64,000 nt of DNA from Streptomyces lydicus (GTDB lineage Bacteria > Actinomycetota > Actinomycetes > Streptomycetales > Streptomycetaceae): the NCBI RefSeq assembly GCF_004125265.1, contig NZ_RDTE01000001.1:434001-498000 (forward strand), read 5' to 3'. Within the stretch, counting starts at the first letter, position 1, and each line of letters begins with the position of its first letter. Position numbers and translations under genes: made by a program. Below the pieces are notes generated by a model, which worked only from the letters and a program-made list of their open reading frames with translations, had not been told where the DNA came from and searched no databases. Shown here piece after piece: positions 8,572 to 16,188 of the stretch.

Positions 8572-8974
8572 CCAGACGCCGGTCTTCGAGACCGTCACCA
8601 ACGCCCAGGCGGCGCGCTTCTACCGGCTCCTCGGACCGCTCCTGGCCCGCCGGGAAGTACACAAATCGCTTGGGGGCGTGCCCTGGGACGACGACGGCAA
8701 GACCTGGATCGTCGCCCTCGACGGCAAGGAGGTGACCGGATTCATCGGCGTCACCAAGGCCGGCTCCGTCGAATCGCTCTACACCCGCCCCGGCCGAAGC
8801 GGCCTGCGCGCCCAGCTGGTCGCCGCCGCCGTCGACACGGCCGGGGACCGCGCCCTGCACGCCACCGTCTCGCACTCCCGCACCCCTGCCTACACGGCCG
8901 CCGGCTTCAAGGTGGACTCGCAGACCGTGAACTTCGCCAAGGTCCACCGCCCCGCAAACGGAGCGAAGGCATGA
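8558..8974 (+). CDS. GNAT-family acetyltransferase-like protein
   Basis: A 138-aa protein with a GNAT-like layout: two N-terminal helices, a WIVALDGKEVTGFIGVTKAG beta hairpin, the VESLYTRPGRSG..AQLVAAAV acceptor-loop region and a C-terminal AYTAAGFK motif typical of the fold. The P-loop signature (RxxGxG/A) is only partly kept (RSGLRA). The GTG start lies 14 nt inside the CysH-like gene, and the stop overlaps the ParB-like start (ATGA). The acceptor is unknown. Coupling implies production with, and probably function alongside, the CysH/ParB pair. Confidence 0.75.
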   Translation: MARSDQTPVFETVTNAQAARFYRLLGPLLARREVHKSLGGVPWDDDGKTWIVALDGKEVTGFIGVTKAGSVESLYTRPGRSGLRAQLVAAAVDTAGDRALHATVSHSRTPAYTAAGFKVDSQTVNFAKVHRPANGAKA

Positions 8975-9726
8975 ACGACCAGCAGATCAGTTTCGACTTC
9001 GACGACGCGCCCGGCGCCCAAACGACCTCCAACGCCGACGACGCGGCCCAACTCCTTGAGCAGGCCCGCGCCCTGTTCGCCCAGCTCGACGACCTGGACG
9101 ACGACACCCGCATCGACACCATCAACGCCCTGCGCCTGTCCCTCCACGAGCACTCCCCGCTCAAGGGCCAGCCCATCGACTGCGTGGTATGGGTGCCAGC
9201 CGACCAGGTCGCCGGAAACTCCTACAACCCCAACGTCGTCGCACCCCCTGAGATGGACTTGCTCGCGCTGTCCATCAGCGCCGACGGCTACACCCAGCCC
9301 GTCGTCGCCTGGCCCACCGACCGGGGCTACGAAGTCGTCGACGGCTACCACCGCCACCGTGTCGGCAAGGAGAACCGCGACGTCCAGCAGGCCGTCCGCG
9401 GCCGGCTGCCCGTGACCATCATCAACGCCGCCCGCACCGAAACAGCCGACCGGATGGCCAGCACCATCCGCCACAACCGCGCCCGCGGCAAGCACACCAT
9501 CCAGGGCCAGAGCGAGATCGTCATCGAACTCGCCCGGCTGCGAAAGTCCGACGAGTGGATCGGCGAGCACCTGGGCATGTCGCCCGACGAAGTCACCAAA
9601 CTCCGGCAGATCACCGGCATCACCGAACAGCTCGTCAACACCGACTACAACGAAGCCTGGGAAGTCGACACCGGGGCCGGAATCCCCGAGCTCTCACCCA
9701 CCACCGACCCGGATCCCACCCCGTGA
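8971..9726 (+). CDS. ParB/Srx-fold protein (IbrB-like)
   Basis: A 251-aa protein. Residues 70-170 carry the ParB N-terminal signature: a PADQV strand, SIxxDGYTQPVV, VVDGYHRHR (122-130, the GxHR box) and TIRHNRARGKH. A helical HTH-like segment (SDEWIGEHLGMSPDEVTKLRQ) follows, and the tail is acidic and Pro-rich. IbrB/YbdM proteins of this type are nearly always encoded beside an IbrA-like PP-loop enzyme, as here. ParB-fold domains bind or hydrolyse CTP/ATP or cut DNA, so this is likely a DNA-associated switch or nuclease. No ParA is present, so plasmid partition is unlikely. Confidence 0.85.
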   Translation: MNDQQISFDFDDAPGAQTTSNADDAAQLLEQARALFAQLDDLDDDTRIDTINALRLSLHEHSPLKGQPIDCVVWVPADQVAGNSYNPNVVAPPEMDLLALSISADGYTQPVVAWPTDRGYEVVDGYHRHRVGKENRDVQQAVRGRLPVTIINAARTETADRMASTIRHNRARGKHTIQGQSEIVIELARLRKSDEWIGEHLGMSPDEVTKLRQITGITEQLVNTDYNEAWEVDTGAGIPELSPTTDPDPTP

Positions 9727-9974
9727 CCCCCGCCGTCGATGCCGCGGACATGCCCGATCACCCCCTGCGAATCGCCCGCATCGCCCGCGCCCTGGGAATC
9801 GACCGCCGCACCCTGTGGAGCGCCCTGAAAAACGACCCGAAGGCCCCCGACCCCGACGACGCCGACAACAGCGGCCCTATGTACTGCTACCGGCCGGTCG
9901 CCGAATGGTGGCCAGACCGTCGCAGGCGAGGCCACCGGTCCGCCCCCCAGCCCGCCCCCGCACCCAACGACTAA
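9723..9974 (+). CDS. Small MerR/excisionase-like HTH protein
   Basis: An 83-aa protein. The GTG at 9723 overlaps the ParB-like stop (GTGA). Residues 12-30 (RIARIARALGIDRRTLWSAL) form an HTH, followed by a wing-like segment ending YRPVAEWWPDRRRRG, which resembles excisionase/MerR-type domains. The tail is Pro-rich. It may be the regulator that reads the palindrome at 5697-5720, or a DNA-binding subunit. The family call is moderately sure. Confidence 0.6.
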   Translation: MTPAVDAADMPDHPLRIARIARALGIDRRTLWSALKNDPKAPDPDDADNSGPMYCYRPVAEWWPDRRRRGHRSAPQPAPAPND

Positions 9975-9991
9975 CGCCTCCGGGAGTCCCT

Positions 9992-10972
9992 GTGCTGCTC
10001 GCACCTCACCCTCTGCAACGGTCCGGCGCCTGGGCCGCCGCCCTCATGGCCGACCGCACCCACCCCCACCACGTCACCACCGCAGACCTGGACAGCCTCG
10101 CTGAACGGATCGCCGCCGACTGCGACCGCTCCGGCCACCTGAGCAAGGACGAGCCTGGCTGGGCCTGGCTGGTGCGCCTGGCCGGCATGTATCCGCAGTC
10201 CCCGCCCGTCCACCCCTCGCGCTCCAAGAGCACCCGACCCATCGGACCCCGCGTCCGCGATTTCCTCGGACCCGACCCCGACCCGTCCCAAGTCCAGGCG
10301 TCCGGCCAGGAGGTGTGGCCGTGCTTCCTATGTGGAGCCGCGGGCGCCAGCATCCGCTGGGGCAAGGACCGCTTCCCCCTGTCCGACTCCACCAGCCACC
10401 TCAACAACTCCGTGGTCTACGGCGGCGGCTACCCCCTCTGCCGCGGATGCCGCGTCGCCCTATGGGCCCTGCCCTACGGCACCGCCGCAGCCGGCCACGA
10501 AAACCAGACCGTCACCGGCTTCGACGACACCCTTGAGGCCGCCGTCACCGCTGCCCACCTCAAGACCAGTCTGCAAGCCCTTGACGAGCGATGGACCACC
10601 TGGCGCCACGCCCCGGCCGCCCACGACCTGCTCTGGCAAACACTCGCCGCCCTGCCCGACCCCCAGGTCTCCGTCAACATTCTCCGGTGGACCCACGGCA
10701 ACCGCGAATCCACCCTCGAAATGCTCGACCTGACCCCTGCGGCAACCGCCCACCTCGCCCGCCTCCACCACACCGCCGACCTCGCCGAACTCCACCGCGC
10801 GGCCCGCACCGCCCGAGCCCACCCCCTCAACCTCGTCGCCGCCCCCGAACGCCTGGCACACGCCCTGGCATCCGCACCCCACTGGGCGACCCCCGCCCTG
10901 CAGCAGCTGGACCCGGACGATAGAACGCCCGCCGAGGCGGCCGAGGAGACGGGGAGCGCGGGCCACCGATGA
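9992..10972 (+). CDS. Protein with Cas8/Csf1-like zinc-finger segment
   Basis: 326 aa from the GTG at 9992, 17 nt after the HTH gene. Residues 108-165 carry C111-x2-C114 and C150-x2-C153 separated by GKDRFPLSDST...NN...YGGGYP and followed by ALWALPYGT. This arrangement (Cys pair, FPLT/S-D, Gly, second Cys pair, then ALxxLPxG) is what I know from Cas8/Cst1 and Csf1-type CRISPR proteins. The rest is helical, with no clear match. No Cas5, Cas6, Cas7, Cas3 or repeat array lies in the window. Association with a CysH-like gene recalls type IV-B loci. The Cas8 link is pattern recognition only; a generic zinc-ribbon protein is the alternative. Confidence 0.5.
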   Translation: MLLAPHPLQRSGAWAAALMADRTHPHHVTTADLDSLAERIAADCDRSGHLSKDEPGWAWLVRLAGMYPQSPPVHPSRSKSTRPIGPRVRDFLGPDPDPSQVQASGQEVWPCFLCGAAGASIRWGKDRFPLSDSTSHLNNSVVYGGGYPLCRGCRVALWALPYGTAAAGHENQTVTGFDDTLEAAVTAAHLKTSLQALDERWTTWRHAPAAHDLLWQTLAALPDPQVSVNILRWTHGNRESTLEMLDLTPAATAHLARLHHTADLAELHRAARTARAHPLNLVAAPERLAHALASAPHWATPALQQLDPDDRTPAEAAEETGSAGHR

Positions 10973-11049
10973 CCGAGCAACAACCGAGACGCTTCCCTGC
11001 GCCAGCAGCAGACCGGCCACGGAACTGCGCTGTGAAACAGGCGCGTTGA
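10969..11049 (+). CDS. Possible 26-aa ORF coupled to the zinc-finger gene
   Basis: The ATG overlaps the preceding stop (ATGA), and the product is basic and Pro/Arg-rich with a single Cys. It may be the truncated beginning of a further operon gene, because the convergent Ku gene ends only about 30 nt beyond. Confidence 0.3.
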   Translation: MTEQQPRRFPAPAADRPRNCAVKQAR

Positions 11050-11079
11050 GGGAGCTGGGACGAACCACCGGCCGCTCGG

Positions 11080-11871
11080 CTATTGGCGCGACCGGCGGGC
11101 AGCCTGGATGCTCTGCTCCAGAGCATCCAGAAGGTCGACGGCAGGCCACTGCAGCGCCGGGAATTCCGGGACATCGCCTCCCGCGGCCTTGGCAGCCACC
11201 AGCTGCTCCAGCGCGTGCCCATACTCGTCGTCCAACTGCTGCATCTCGAGACCGGTGAGCTCGGACAGCAGCAGCTCAGCGAGCTGCAGTTCCCGGTCGG
11301 TAACGGGCACCGACGGGCCCAGGTCTCCGGGCTCGCGCACTTCGTCCGCCCACAGCAGGGTCTGCAGCACGATCACCCCTCTTCTAGGACGCAGGACCGC
11401 CAGCCGTTCGCGCTGGCGGAGGGCGATTTTGCAGATGCCCACGTAACCGGTGCGCGCGAGGGCCTCAGTCAGCAGGACGTACGGGCGGTCCGCGGCCGGC
11501 CCGTCGGGTGCCGCGTAGTAACTATGGCCGTAGGTGATCGGGTCGATATCGGTTCCTGGGACGAAACCGAGCACCTCTGCCGTGTGCTTGGTGGGCAAGG
11601 GGAGGCGTTCGAGGTCTTCGTCGGTGATCGGGACCAGCCGCCCGTCCGGCAGCTCCACAGCCCGCCCGATGTCGCCATAGGAGATCTCCTCCTGCGTGCC
11701 TTCCAGCTCGCAGACGCGCTTGTGACGGATCCTCCCGCCGTCTCTGTGGTGGATCTCCCTGAACCGTCCTCGATGAGCCTCGGTCGCAGAGACCAGACGT
11801 ACGGGCAGGACCACCATGCCGAAGGTGACGGTGCCTCGCCAGACAGTCCGCATCGGCGGTTTGGTCTCCAT
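11080..11871 (-). CDS. ku: Ku protein, non-homologous end joining
   Basis: A 263-aa bacterial Ku of the standard core length. It begins METKPPMRTVWRG..FG and contains the family landmarks VPVRLVSATE, GRIRHKRVCE, DDEDLE-like loop, YYAAPDG, PYVLLTEAL, GKIALRQRERL-type strand and LQTLLWADEVR. Ku homodimers thread onto DNA ends and recruit LigD. I chose ATG 11871 because GGAGG lies 8 nt upstream; the frame is open further up. It is convergent with the CysH/ParB operon. No LigD is in the window. On a mobile element an accessory Ku may help protect or circularise incoming DNA, which is an inference. Confidence 0.93.
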   Translation of the reverse strand: METKPPMRTVWRGTVTFGMVVLPVRLVSATEAHRGRFREIHHRDGGRIRHKRVCELEGTQEEISYGDIGRAVELPDGRLVPITDEDLERLPLPTKHTAEVLGFVPGTDIDPITYGHSYYAAPDGPAADRPYVLLTEALARTGYVGICKIALRQRERLAVLRPRRGVIVLQTLLWADEVREPGDLGPSVPVTDRELQLAELLLSELTGLEMQQLDDEYGHALEQLVAAKAAGGDVPEFPALQWPAVDLLDALEQSIQAARRSRQ

Positions 11872-12504
11872 GCACCTAGCCTCCGGCGGAAGCGGGCACA
11901 CCGCACCGCAGGCTACTCCACAAAGCGCTGGCGGCTCCGCGGGAGCTGCCCGCCGGGACGGGGCGGACGTCGCTGCGCATGGCGCAGACGAGTTCACCAT
12001 CTACCGGCGCGTCGGCGATGTCATCCAGGACCGCTACCAGAACGCTCTCAGCCACGGCGCCGTCGGCATTCGGCATATTCCAGACCGGGGGCGGGCCCCG
12101 CTCGGCACCGCGCCGAGGTCGTCGGCGTCATGGTCTCCGAAGCCCCAGCCCACTACGACCCGGACTCCGTCATACGGCCCTTCAAACAGCGCGACGAGAT
12201 GTAGCTCGCCACCCACATGCTCCTGCAGAGAAGGCAATGCCCGCCCGCGGCAAGAAGAGCACCGAACGCACCGAAGCCGTCCTCTCGGCCGTGTACGAGC
12301 CCGAGCCGATCATCCGCAGCGGTGGCGACCTCCTCCTTAAGCGGCCCCTTGCCCACCTTCCTCGGTAGACTTCCTGGCGGAGACCTCGTCGGACTCCCCC
12401 ACTTGGGCCCCGCAGCGGCGGGGATGCAGCCCTTCCCGACCGGGCTGATCGCGCGCCAGGATCCTCGGCCGCTCCCTTCCCACCACCGATGAGGAGATCC
12501 CTCG
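11872..12504. other. Stretch with uncertain small ORFs
   Basis: On the minus strand 12237-12034 a 67-codon frame contains FEGPYDGVRVVVGW, reminiscent of the GGPxDG motif in the 88-aa protein at 21995; it may be a decayed relative continuing in another frame toward 11876. On the plus strand 12239-12368 a 42-codon ORF (MPARGKKSTERTEAVL) has AGAAGG close to its ATG. Neither is strong. The ribosome site GAGGAG of the next gene is at the right end. Confidence 0.4.
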
Positions 12505-13098
12505 ATGCCCACCTCACATGCGTACGTCCTCACTGTGCCCGTCGATGAGGGCGGAGAATTCGTCTTCGCGCATGCTTTCGACAGCGGGATCCGTGTCTGG
12601 ATGCGGGGCCTGACGTGCCGCGTCGACGAGCGGCCCCGACGGCTCTGCGGTGTTGCTGCCCCGCTGCACGGCGGAACCATCCGCGACATGGCGCCACTGC
12701 TGGACTTCGTGGCCGACTTCGTAGAGCACGCCATCGACGATCCGGCCGTGCAGTTGACCCCGGGCCTGATCCGCGACACCCGACCCGTGGTCGTGCGGAC
12801 CGGCTCCGACAGCCTGTCCAGCCGCATGCACTTCTCGTACCGCGCCATGTCGCCCTTGCACACCGACGGTCCGTGGGACGGTGCCGCGGCCGAGCTGCTC
12901 TTCAGCCGCGTGCGGGGCCTGAAGTACCGGCACATGGGGTTCTTTGCCACCGGCCTACCGGAGCTCCCCGCCGGCGCTGCCCCGGACGCCCTGCCGGCGG
13001 CCGTCATCAACCGGGAACGGGCTGAGTACCTTGCCGAGTACCTGCAGGCTCCGGCGGGTCAGGTTCTTCACCACCTGGGGCACGCTGCGCGAAGGTAG
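12505..13098 (+). CDS. Hypothetical protein, about 197 aa
   Basis: A soluble protein with a clear ribosome site (AGGAG, 8 nt) and good codon bias; I do not recognise the family. It opens with a beta-strand-rich half (YVLTVPVDEGGEFVFAHAF, IRVWMRGLTCRVD) and ends with a helical region (NRERAEYLAEYLQ). There are two Cys, not in zinc pairs. It follows no other gene closely and is followed by the decayed zinc-ribbon gene on the opposite strand. Confidence 0.65.
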   Translation: MPTSHAYVLTVPVDEGGEFVFAHAFDSGIRVWMRGLTCRVDERPRRLCGVAAPLHGGTIRDMAPLLDFVADFVEHAIDDPAVQLTPGLIRDTRPVVVRTGSDSLSSRMHFSYRAMSPLHTDGPWDGAAAELLFSRVRGLKYRHMGFFATGLPELPAGAAPDALPAAVINRERAEYLAEYLQAPAGQVLHHLGHAARR

Positions 13099-13285
13099 GG
13101 CGCGCGGTCCCAGCCAAGCCGGGTTCTCGCCCGAAGACGCAGGGGCCCCGCGCGGCCCGTAGCCCTCATGATACTGCCAACAGGCGGCGCAGAGCTGTAC
13201 CGCTGGTGACGTCACCGGAACGGGTGGCAGCTCAAGGGCCGGTTGGGTGCCTGGCGGCCTATCCGCTGGGCACCCGCCCTTCCGC

Positions 13286-13413
13286 CTACTCGGACTGTGT
13301 CGCTGGCTCGCGGCGCTTCGCCTCACAGGCGAGGCAGTGCTCGCAGGTCGTGGTGGTGCCCCCCCCTCGGTCACGTGGAAGGCACGGTGCTTGCACTGGG
13401 CGCAGAAGAACAT
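13286..13413 (-). pseudogene. Frameshifted zinc-ribbon miniprotein
   Basis: A perfect AGGAGG lies 8 nt before ATG 13413. The frame reads MFFCAQCKHRAFHVTEGG into a run of eight G, after which it is wrong. With one more G (or two fewer) it continues TTTTCEHCLACEAKRREPAT and stops at 13286, giving a 41-42-aa protein with two or three CxxC knuckles, a common actinomycete miniprotein type. The homopolymer suggests slippage or an assembly error. Confidence 0.65.
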
Positions 13414-13529
13414 TCGGATCACCTCCTTTCACCCCTTGAGGGGCCGTTCGCCCGGCCAGGCACAGGAAGATCTCCGAAACTGCTACGGGACCTGTCGGTG
13501 GCGGCCGCCACGATGGCGGCGTGGCCTAC

Positions 13530-13956
13530 AGTCTCGTCATCGCCACCGCGCACTCGGCCAGACCCTGCCCGCTCGGCGAGGAACCCGCCTGCACGCCCTC
13601 ACCGTGGACCTGCACCTGATTGCCCAGCAGGCAGCGTAGGACATCAGCCACCTGGAGAGCGCGTCGCAGTTCGTGGCCTTCCTGAGAACGTCGCGACCGA
13701 GGAATCCAGTCGGCGCGGCCTGCTGCCGGTACAACGAGAAGGCCTCCGCCAGCAAGGAGGTCCGCATGCTCGCCCACTTCACGGACCGGGGGATGGTGCC
13801 ATCGCCGTGAACCTGGTGAAGAAGATCCTCACCGACGCCGCCGCCGGCGCTGACCTCCGCACACAGGACGCCTGGTTGGAGGCGAGCCTGCCGGACACCG
13901 GGGCTATCACGGTTGAGCAGTTGGAGAAGGCCCGCGCCAACCTGCAGGGCGCGTAG
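13530..13956 (+). pseudogene. Decayed gene with in-frame TAG and G-run frameshift
   Basis: One frame reads LHALTVDLHLIAQQAA, then TAG at 13637, then continues in frame DISHLESASQFVAFLRTS through KASASKEVRMLAHFTDRG. At a run of five G near 13785 the coding signal shifts frame and continues as DGAIAVNLVKKILTDAAAG and TGAITVEQLEKARANLQGA to the stop at 13956. All segments share natural amino-acid use. The 3' part could still be made alone from GTG 13808 (49 aa). The family is unknown. Confidence 0.55.
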
Positions 13957-13984
13957 CTGAGCTGACACCGCGGTGAATCGCCCG

Positions 13985-14018
13985 CCGGGGGTGCCCGTCC
14001 GTAGGGGACGGCCCCCGG
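13985..14018. terminator. Imperfect GC-rich hairpin
   Basis: A CCGGGGG/CCCCCGG outer stem and a CCGTCC/GGACGG inner stem, with a 3-nt bulge and a short loop, about 30 nt after the decayed gene. It fits an intrinsic-type actinomycete terminator without a U-tract. Confidence 0.4.
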
Positions 14019-14121
14019 GGAGACGGTCTGCTGAGACCCGGGATGCCCGGGGCGCCGCTAAGGGCGCCCTCGGATATCAGCAAGAAGCGCGGGAGACCTC
14101 CGCGGGGCCGGGCGAGCTGGC

Positions 14122-14922
14122 ATGATACGTAGTATGCCCAATCGGCTCATCGATACCCTCCGCGCAATCCATAAAGGGTTTCGCGGGAACGCATTAGAAA
14201 CATGGCCTCACATTCCCTGCCCGACATGCAAGCGACTCGGCATGAGGCCCATCAGGGCTTCCCTTCACAGTGAGGAATCCAACAGTAGCGACTCGCTGAG
14301 AGAAACAGGTAGCTGGCATCCCGGGGGAGTCTACGGTGAATTTCATTGCCGCCTGAGGTGTCAGAATCAATCCTGTGACCTCGTATGGATGATCGGGAAG
14401 ATGGAGCAGCACCCGGACTTCGATGAGCGGGGTGACTACGAAGACTACTATCAGCACCTGCATCCGAAGTTCTTCTTGCCAGCACTGCCGCTGGTGGAGA
14501 TGCCGCGCGCGTGCCCCGAGTCGGTCAAAGGGCGGATTGAAGCCGCATCCGCAGTGCTTTGGGTCGACCCCAGTTCCGCCGCAAACCGGATCCGTTCTGT
14601 CGTCGAGGCTTTGATGGACGAGCAGGGGATACTGCGGAAGAGGATGGATAAGGACGGCAAGATCCGAGACGTCGGTCTCCATGACAGGATTGCGGCGTTC
14701 AAGAAAGCTAAGCCGCCCTTCGCGGAGGCGGCCGACCTTTTGTTGGCGGTCAAGTGGATCGGAAATGTCGGCAGCCATGAGGATATCTTGAAGATCCCTG
14801 ACGTCCTGGATGGCATCGAGATCCTGGACTTCACGCTCGAACTCGTCTATGACACCAGACGCGATGATTTGAAGAAGAGGGCGGCCGAGATCACTATCCG
14901 AAAGGGGATTCCCAAAAGGTAG
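14122..14922 (+). CDS. DUF4145-type protein, lower-GC gene
   Basis: A 266-aa protein (ATG 14122 or 14134). It has an N-terminal zinc module (CPTCKRLG ... CRLRCQNQSC), then a helical C-terminal domain containing SAANRIRSVVEALMDEQG and LLLAVKWIGNVGSHED, the signature of DUF4145. DUF4145 domains often accompany restriction or other anti-phage genes as accessory proteins. Codon use is clearly less GC-rich than the neighbours (many A/T third positions), suggesting recent transfer. It stands alone, with no restriction enzyme nearby. The domain call is fairly sure; the role is open. Confidence 0.75.
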   Translation: MIRSMPNRLIDTLRAIHKGFRGNALETWPHIPCPTCKRLGMRPIRASLHSEESNSSDSLRETGSWHPGGVYGEFHCRLRCQNQSCDLVWMIGKMEQHPDFDERGDYEDYYQHLHPKFFLPALPLVEMPRACPESVKGRIEAASAVLWVDPSSAANRIRSVVEALMDEQGILRKRMDKDGKIRDVGLHDRIAAFKKAKPPFAEAADLLLAVKWIGNVGSHEDILKIPDVLDGIEILDFTLELVYDTRRDDLKKRAAEITIRKGIPKR

Positions 14923-15210
14923 GAAGATTTTTCCAGATGAACCTCGAGGCTGGCTTCTCCGGGTGTCGTGAGCGCGTACTGCCCCAACCATTCGTACCGC
15001 GATCTCCCTCATTCCCGGGGTGACGACCCGTGGGCCGATGGGTAGCCCCATGGAGCTGACATCCCATCTGAACTGCGAGCCCTAGTTTCCGCCCGCCGCT
15101 TGGCTGCTCTGGCCTCGCCGTTGCTGCTGTCCTCGCCTCGGATGGCCGGGATGAGTATTCGCCGCCTAGCCATGTGTACGAGGCGGTGCCGTGGGAGGGG
15201 AGAATGAAGC

Positions 15211-15402
15211 ATGGTGATGTGCAAGAAGTGTGGTGAGCAAAAGCGCCGTTGGCCCCGGTCCTGCGCCCGGTGCCGTTCCGGGGCGGCCCGGGCCGACGTG
15301 GCCGCAGACGCCGTCGAGCTGGCGGGGGAGGCGGGACTGCTCGGGTGGATCGGGCGAGGAGCCATAGGGCTGGTGCGGCTGGTGCTGCGTGCGTTCGAAT
15401 GA
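15211..15402 (+). CDS. Small zinc-ribbon protein
   Basis: 63 aa (ATG 15211, or 15217 giving MCKKC...). GGGGAG precedes it. It opens with CKKCGEQKRRWPRSCARC, a four-Cys zinc knuckle, and ends with a hydrophobic or amphipathic helix (GLLGWIGRGAIGLVRLVLR) that could touch the membrane. The function is unknown. About 300 nt of non-coding sequence separate it from the DUF4145 gene. Confidence 0.6.
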   Translation: MVMCKKCGEQKRRWPRSCARCRSGAARADVAADAVELAGEAGLLGWIGRGAIGLVRLVLRAFE

Positions 15403-15589
15403 CCGGACTCCCGCGGGCGCGATCCGGCCGGGGAGGGGCCACTGCTCCGTCCTGAGTCGCGTCCCGCCCGCCACCGCCGACCCTGTCGCCCCTCAAGCTG
15501 CCATTAACCCACCATCGATCCAGGTAGCCATGGTGCGGCCTTCTCGTGACCGATCAGTATGTCTTCGCCTTCAGGAGCAGGAGCACCAC

Positions 15590-15970
15590 GTGTCCACAGA
15601 CCGCATCAGGTGGTCCGTCCAGAGCGGCCGGCGCCGTGGCGGATGGTCCCAGGAAGAGGCCGGCACCGCCGCTCTCCCAGAGGCTCACGCGCGTGATATC
15701 GCCCTTGCCGTCCTCGCTGCCCACCTCATGGCCGTGGACCACGATGCCGATCTCGACGACCGGCGCGCCATGGTGACGGTCCCGGACGGAATCGCACAAC
15801 GGGTCCTGAGCGTGGTGACGGAGGACGACCTTGAACGTCACCTCCGAGAGAGCGGGTACTACCCCGGCCGACGTGAGGCAGCCCCGCACTTCCCCTCCAA
15901 GGTCGTCGCCGCCCTCCCCCTCGATCTCCGCGACGAGCTGTATCGCGTCGGAGCCCCCGGCTACAGCTGA
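15590..15970 (+). CDS. Hypothetical protein, about 126 aa
   Basis: GTG at 15590, preceded by AGGAGCAGGAG; the frame upstream is open but uncharacteristic. The acidic soluble protein has HARDIALAVLAAHLMAVDHDADLDDR in its centre and a DDLERHLRESGYYPG motif. No family is recognised. It has good third-position GC. Confidence 0.6.
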   Translation: MSTDRIRWSVQSGRRRGGWSQEEAGTAALPEAHARDIALAVLAAHLMAVDHDADLDDRRAMVTVPDGIAQRVLSVVTEDDLERHLRESGYYPGRREAAPHFPSKVVAALPLDLRDELYRVGAPGYS

Positions 15971-16188
15971 CGCCACAACAGAAGTCCTCGTGAACATTCT
16001 CAGTGACGCCCGATCGAGCTGCCACCCCTACCAGCTATGCCGCTGCGACAACCGGCCCGGCACGCTGCACACCAAGACCCCTCGGGCCCGCGGGCAGGCT
16101 ACGGCTTCCCTCCTCGGTTGCGCAGCAGGCCGTGATGGGCGGCTTCGCGGCGCAAGATCAGCGGGTCCCGCCACTGCGGCACCTGTAG

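Noticed and set aside
7306..9726. Dnd/Ssp phosphorothioation locus
   Set aside because: The PP-loop enzyme and ParB-like gene fit IbrA/IbrB; no DndA, DndD, DndE or SspE-type partners are visible.
8971..9726. Plasmid partition ParB
   Set aside because: No ParA partner or parS-like repeats; the protein resembles IbrB, and its neighbour is a PP-loop enzyme.
9992..10972. Complete type IV-B or type I CRISPR locus
   Set aside because: No Cas7, Cas5, Cas6, Cas3 or DinG gene and no repeat array were found; only one zinc-finger segment is suggestive.
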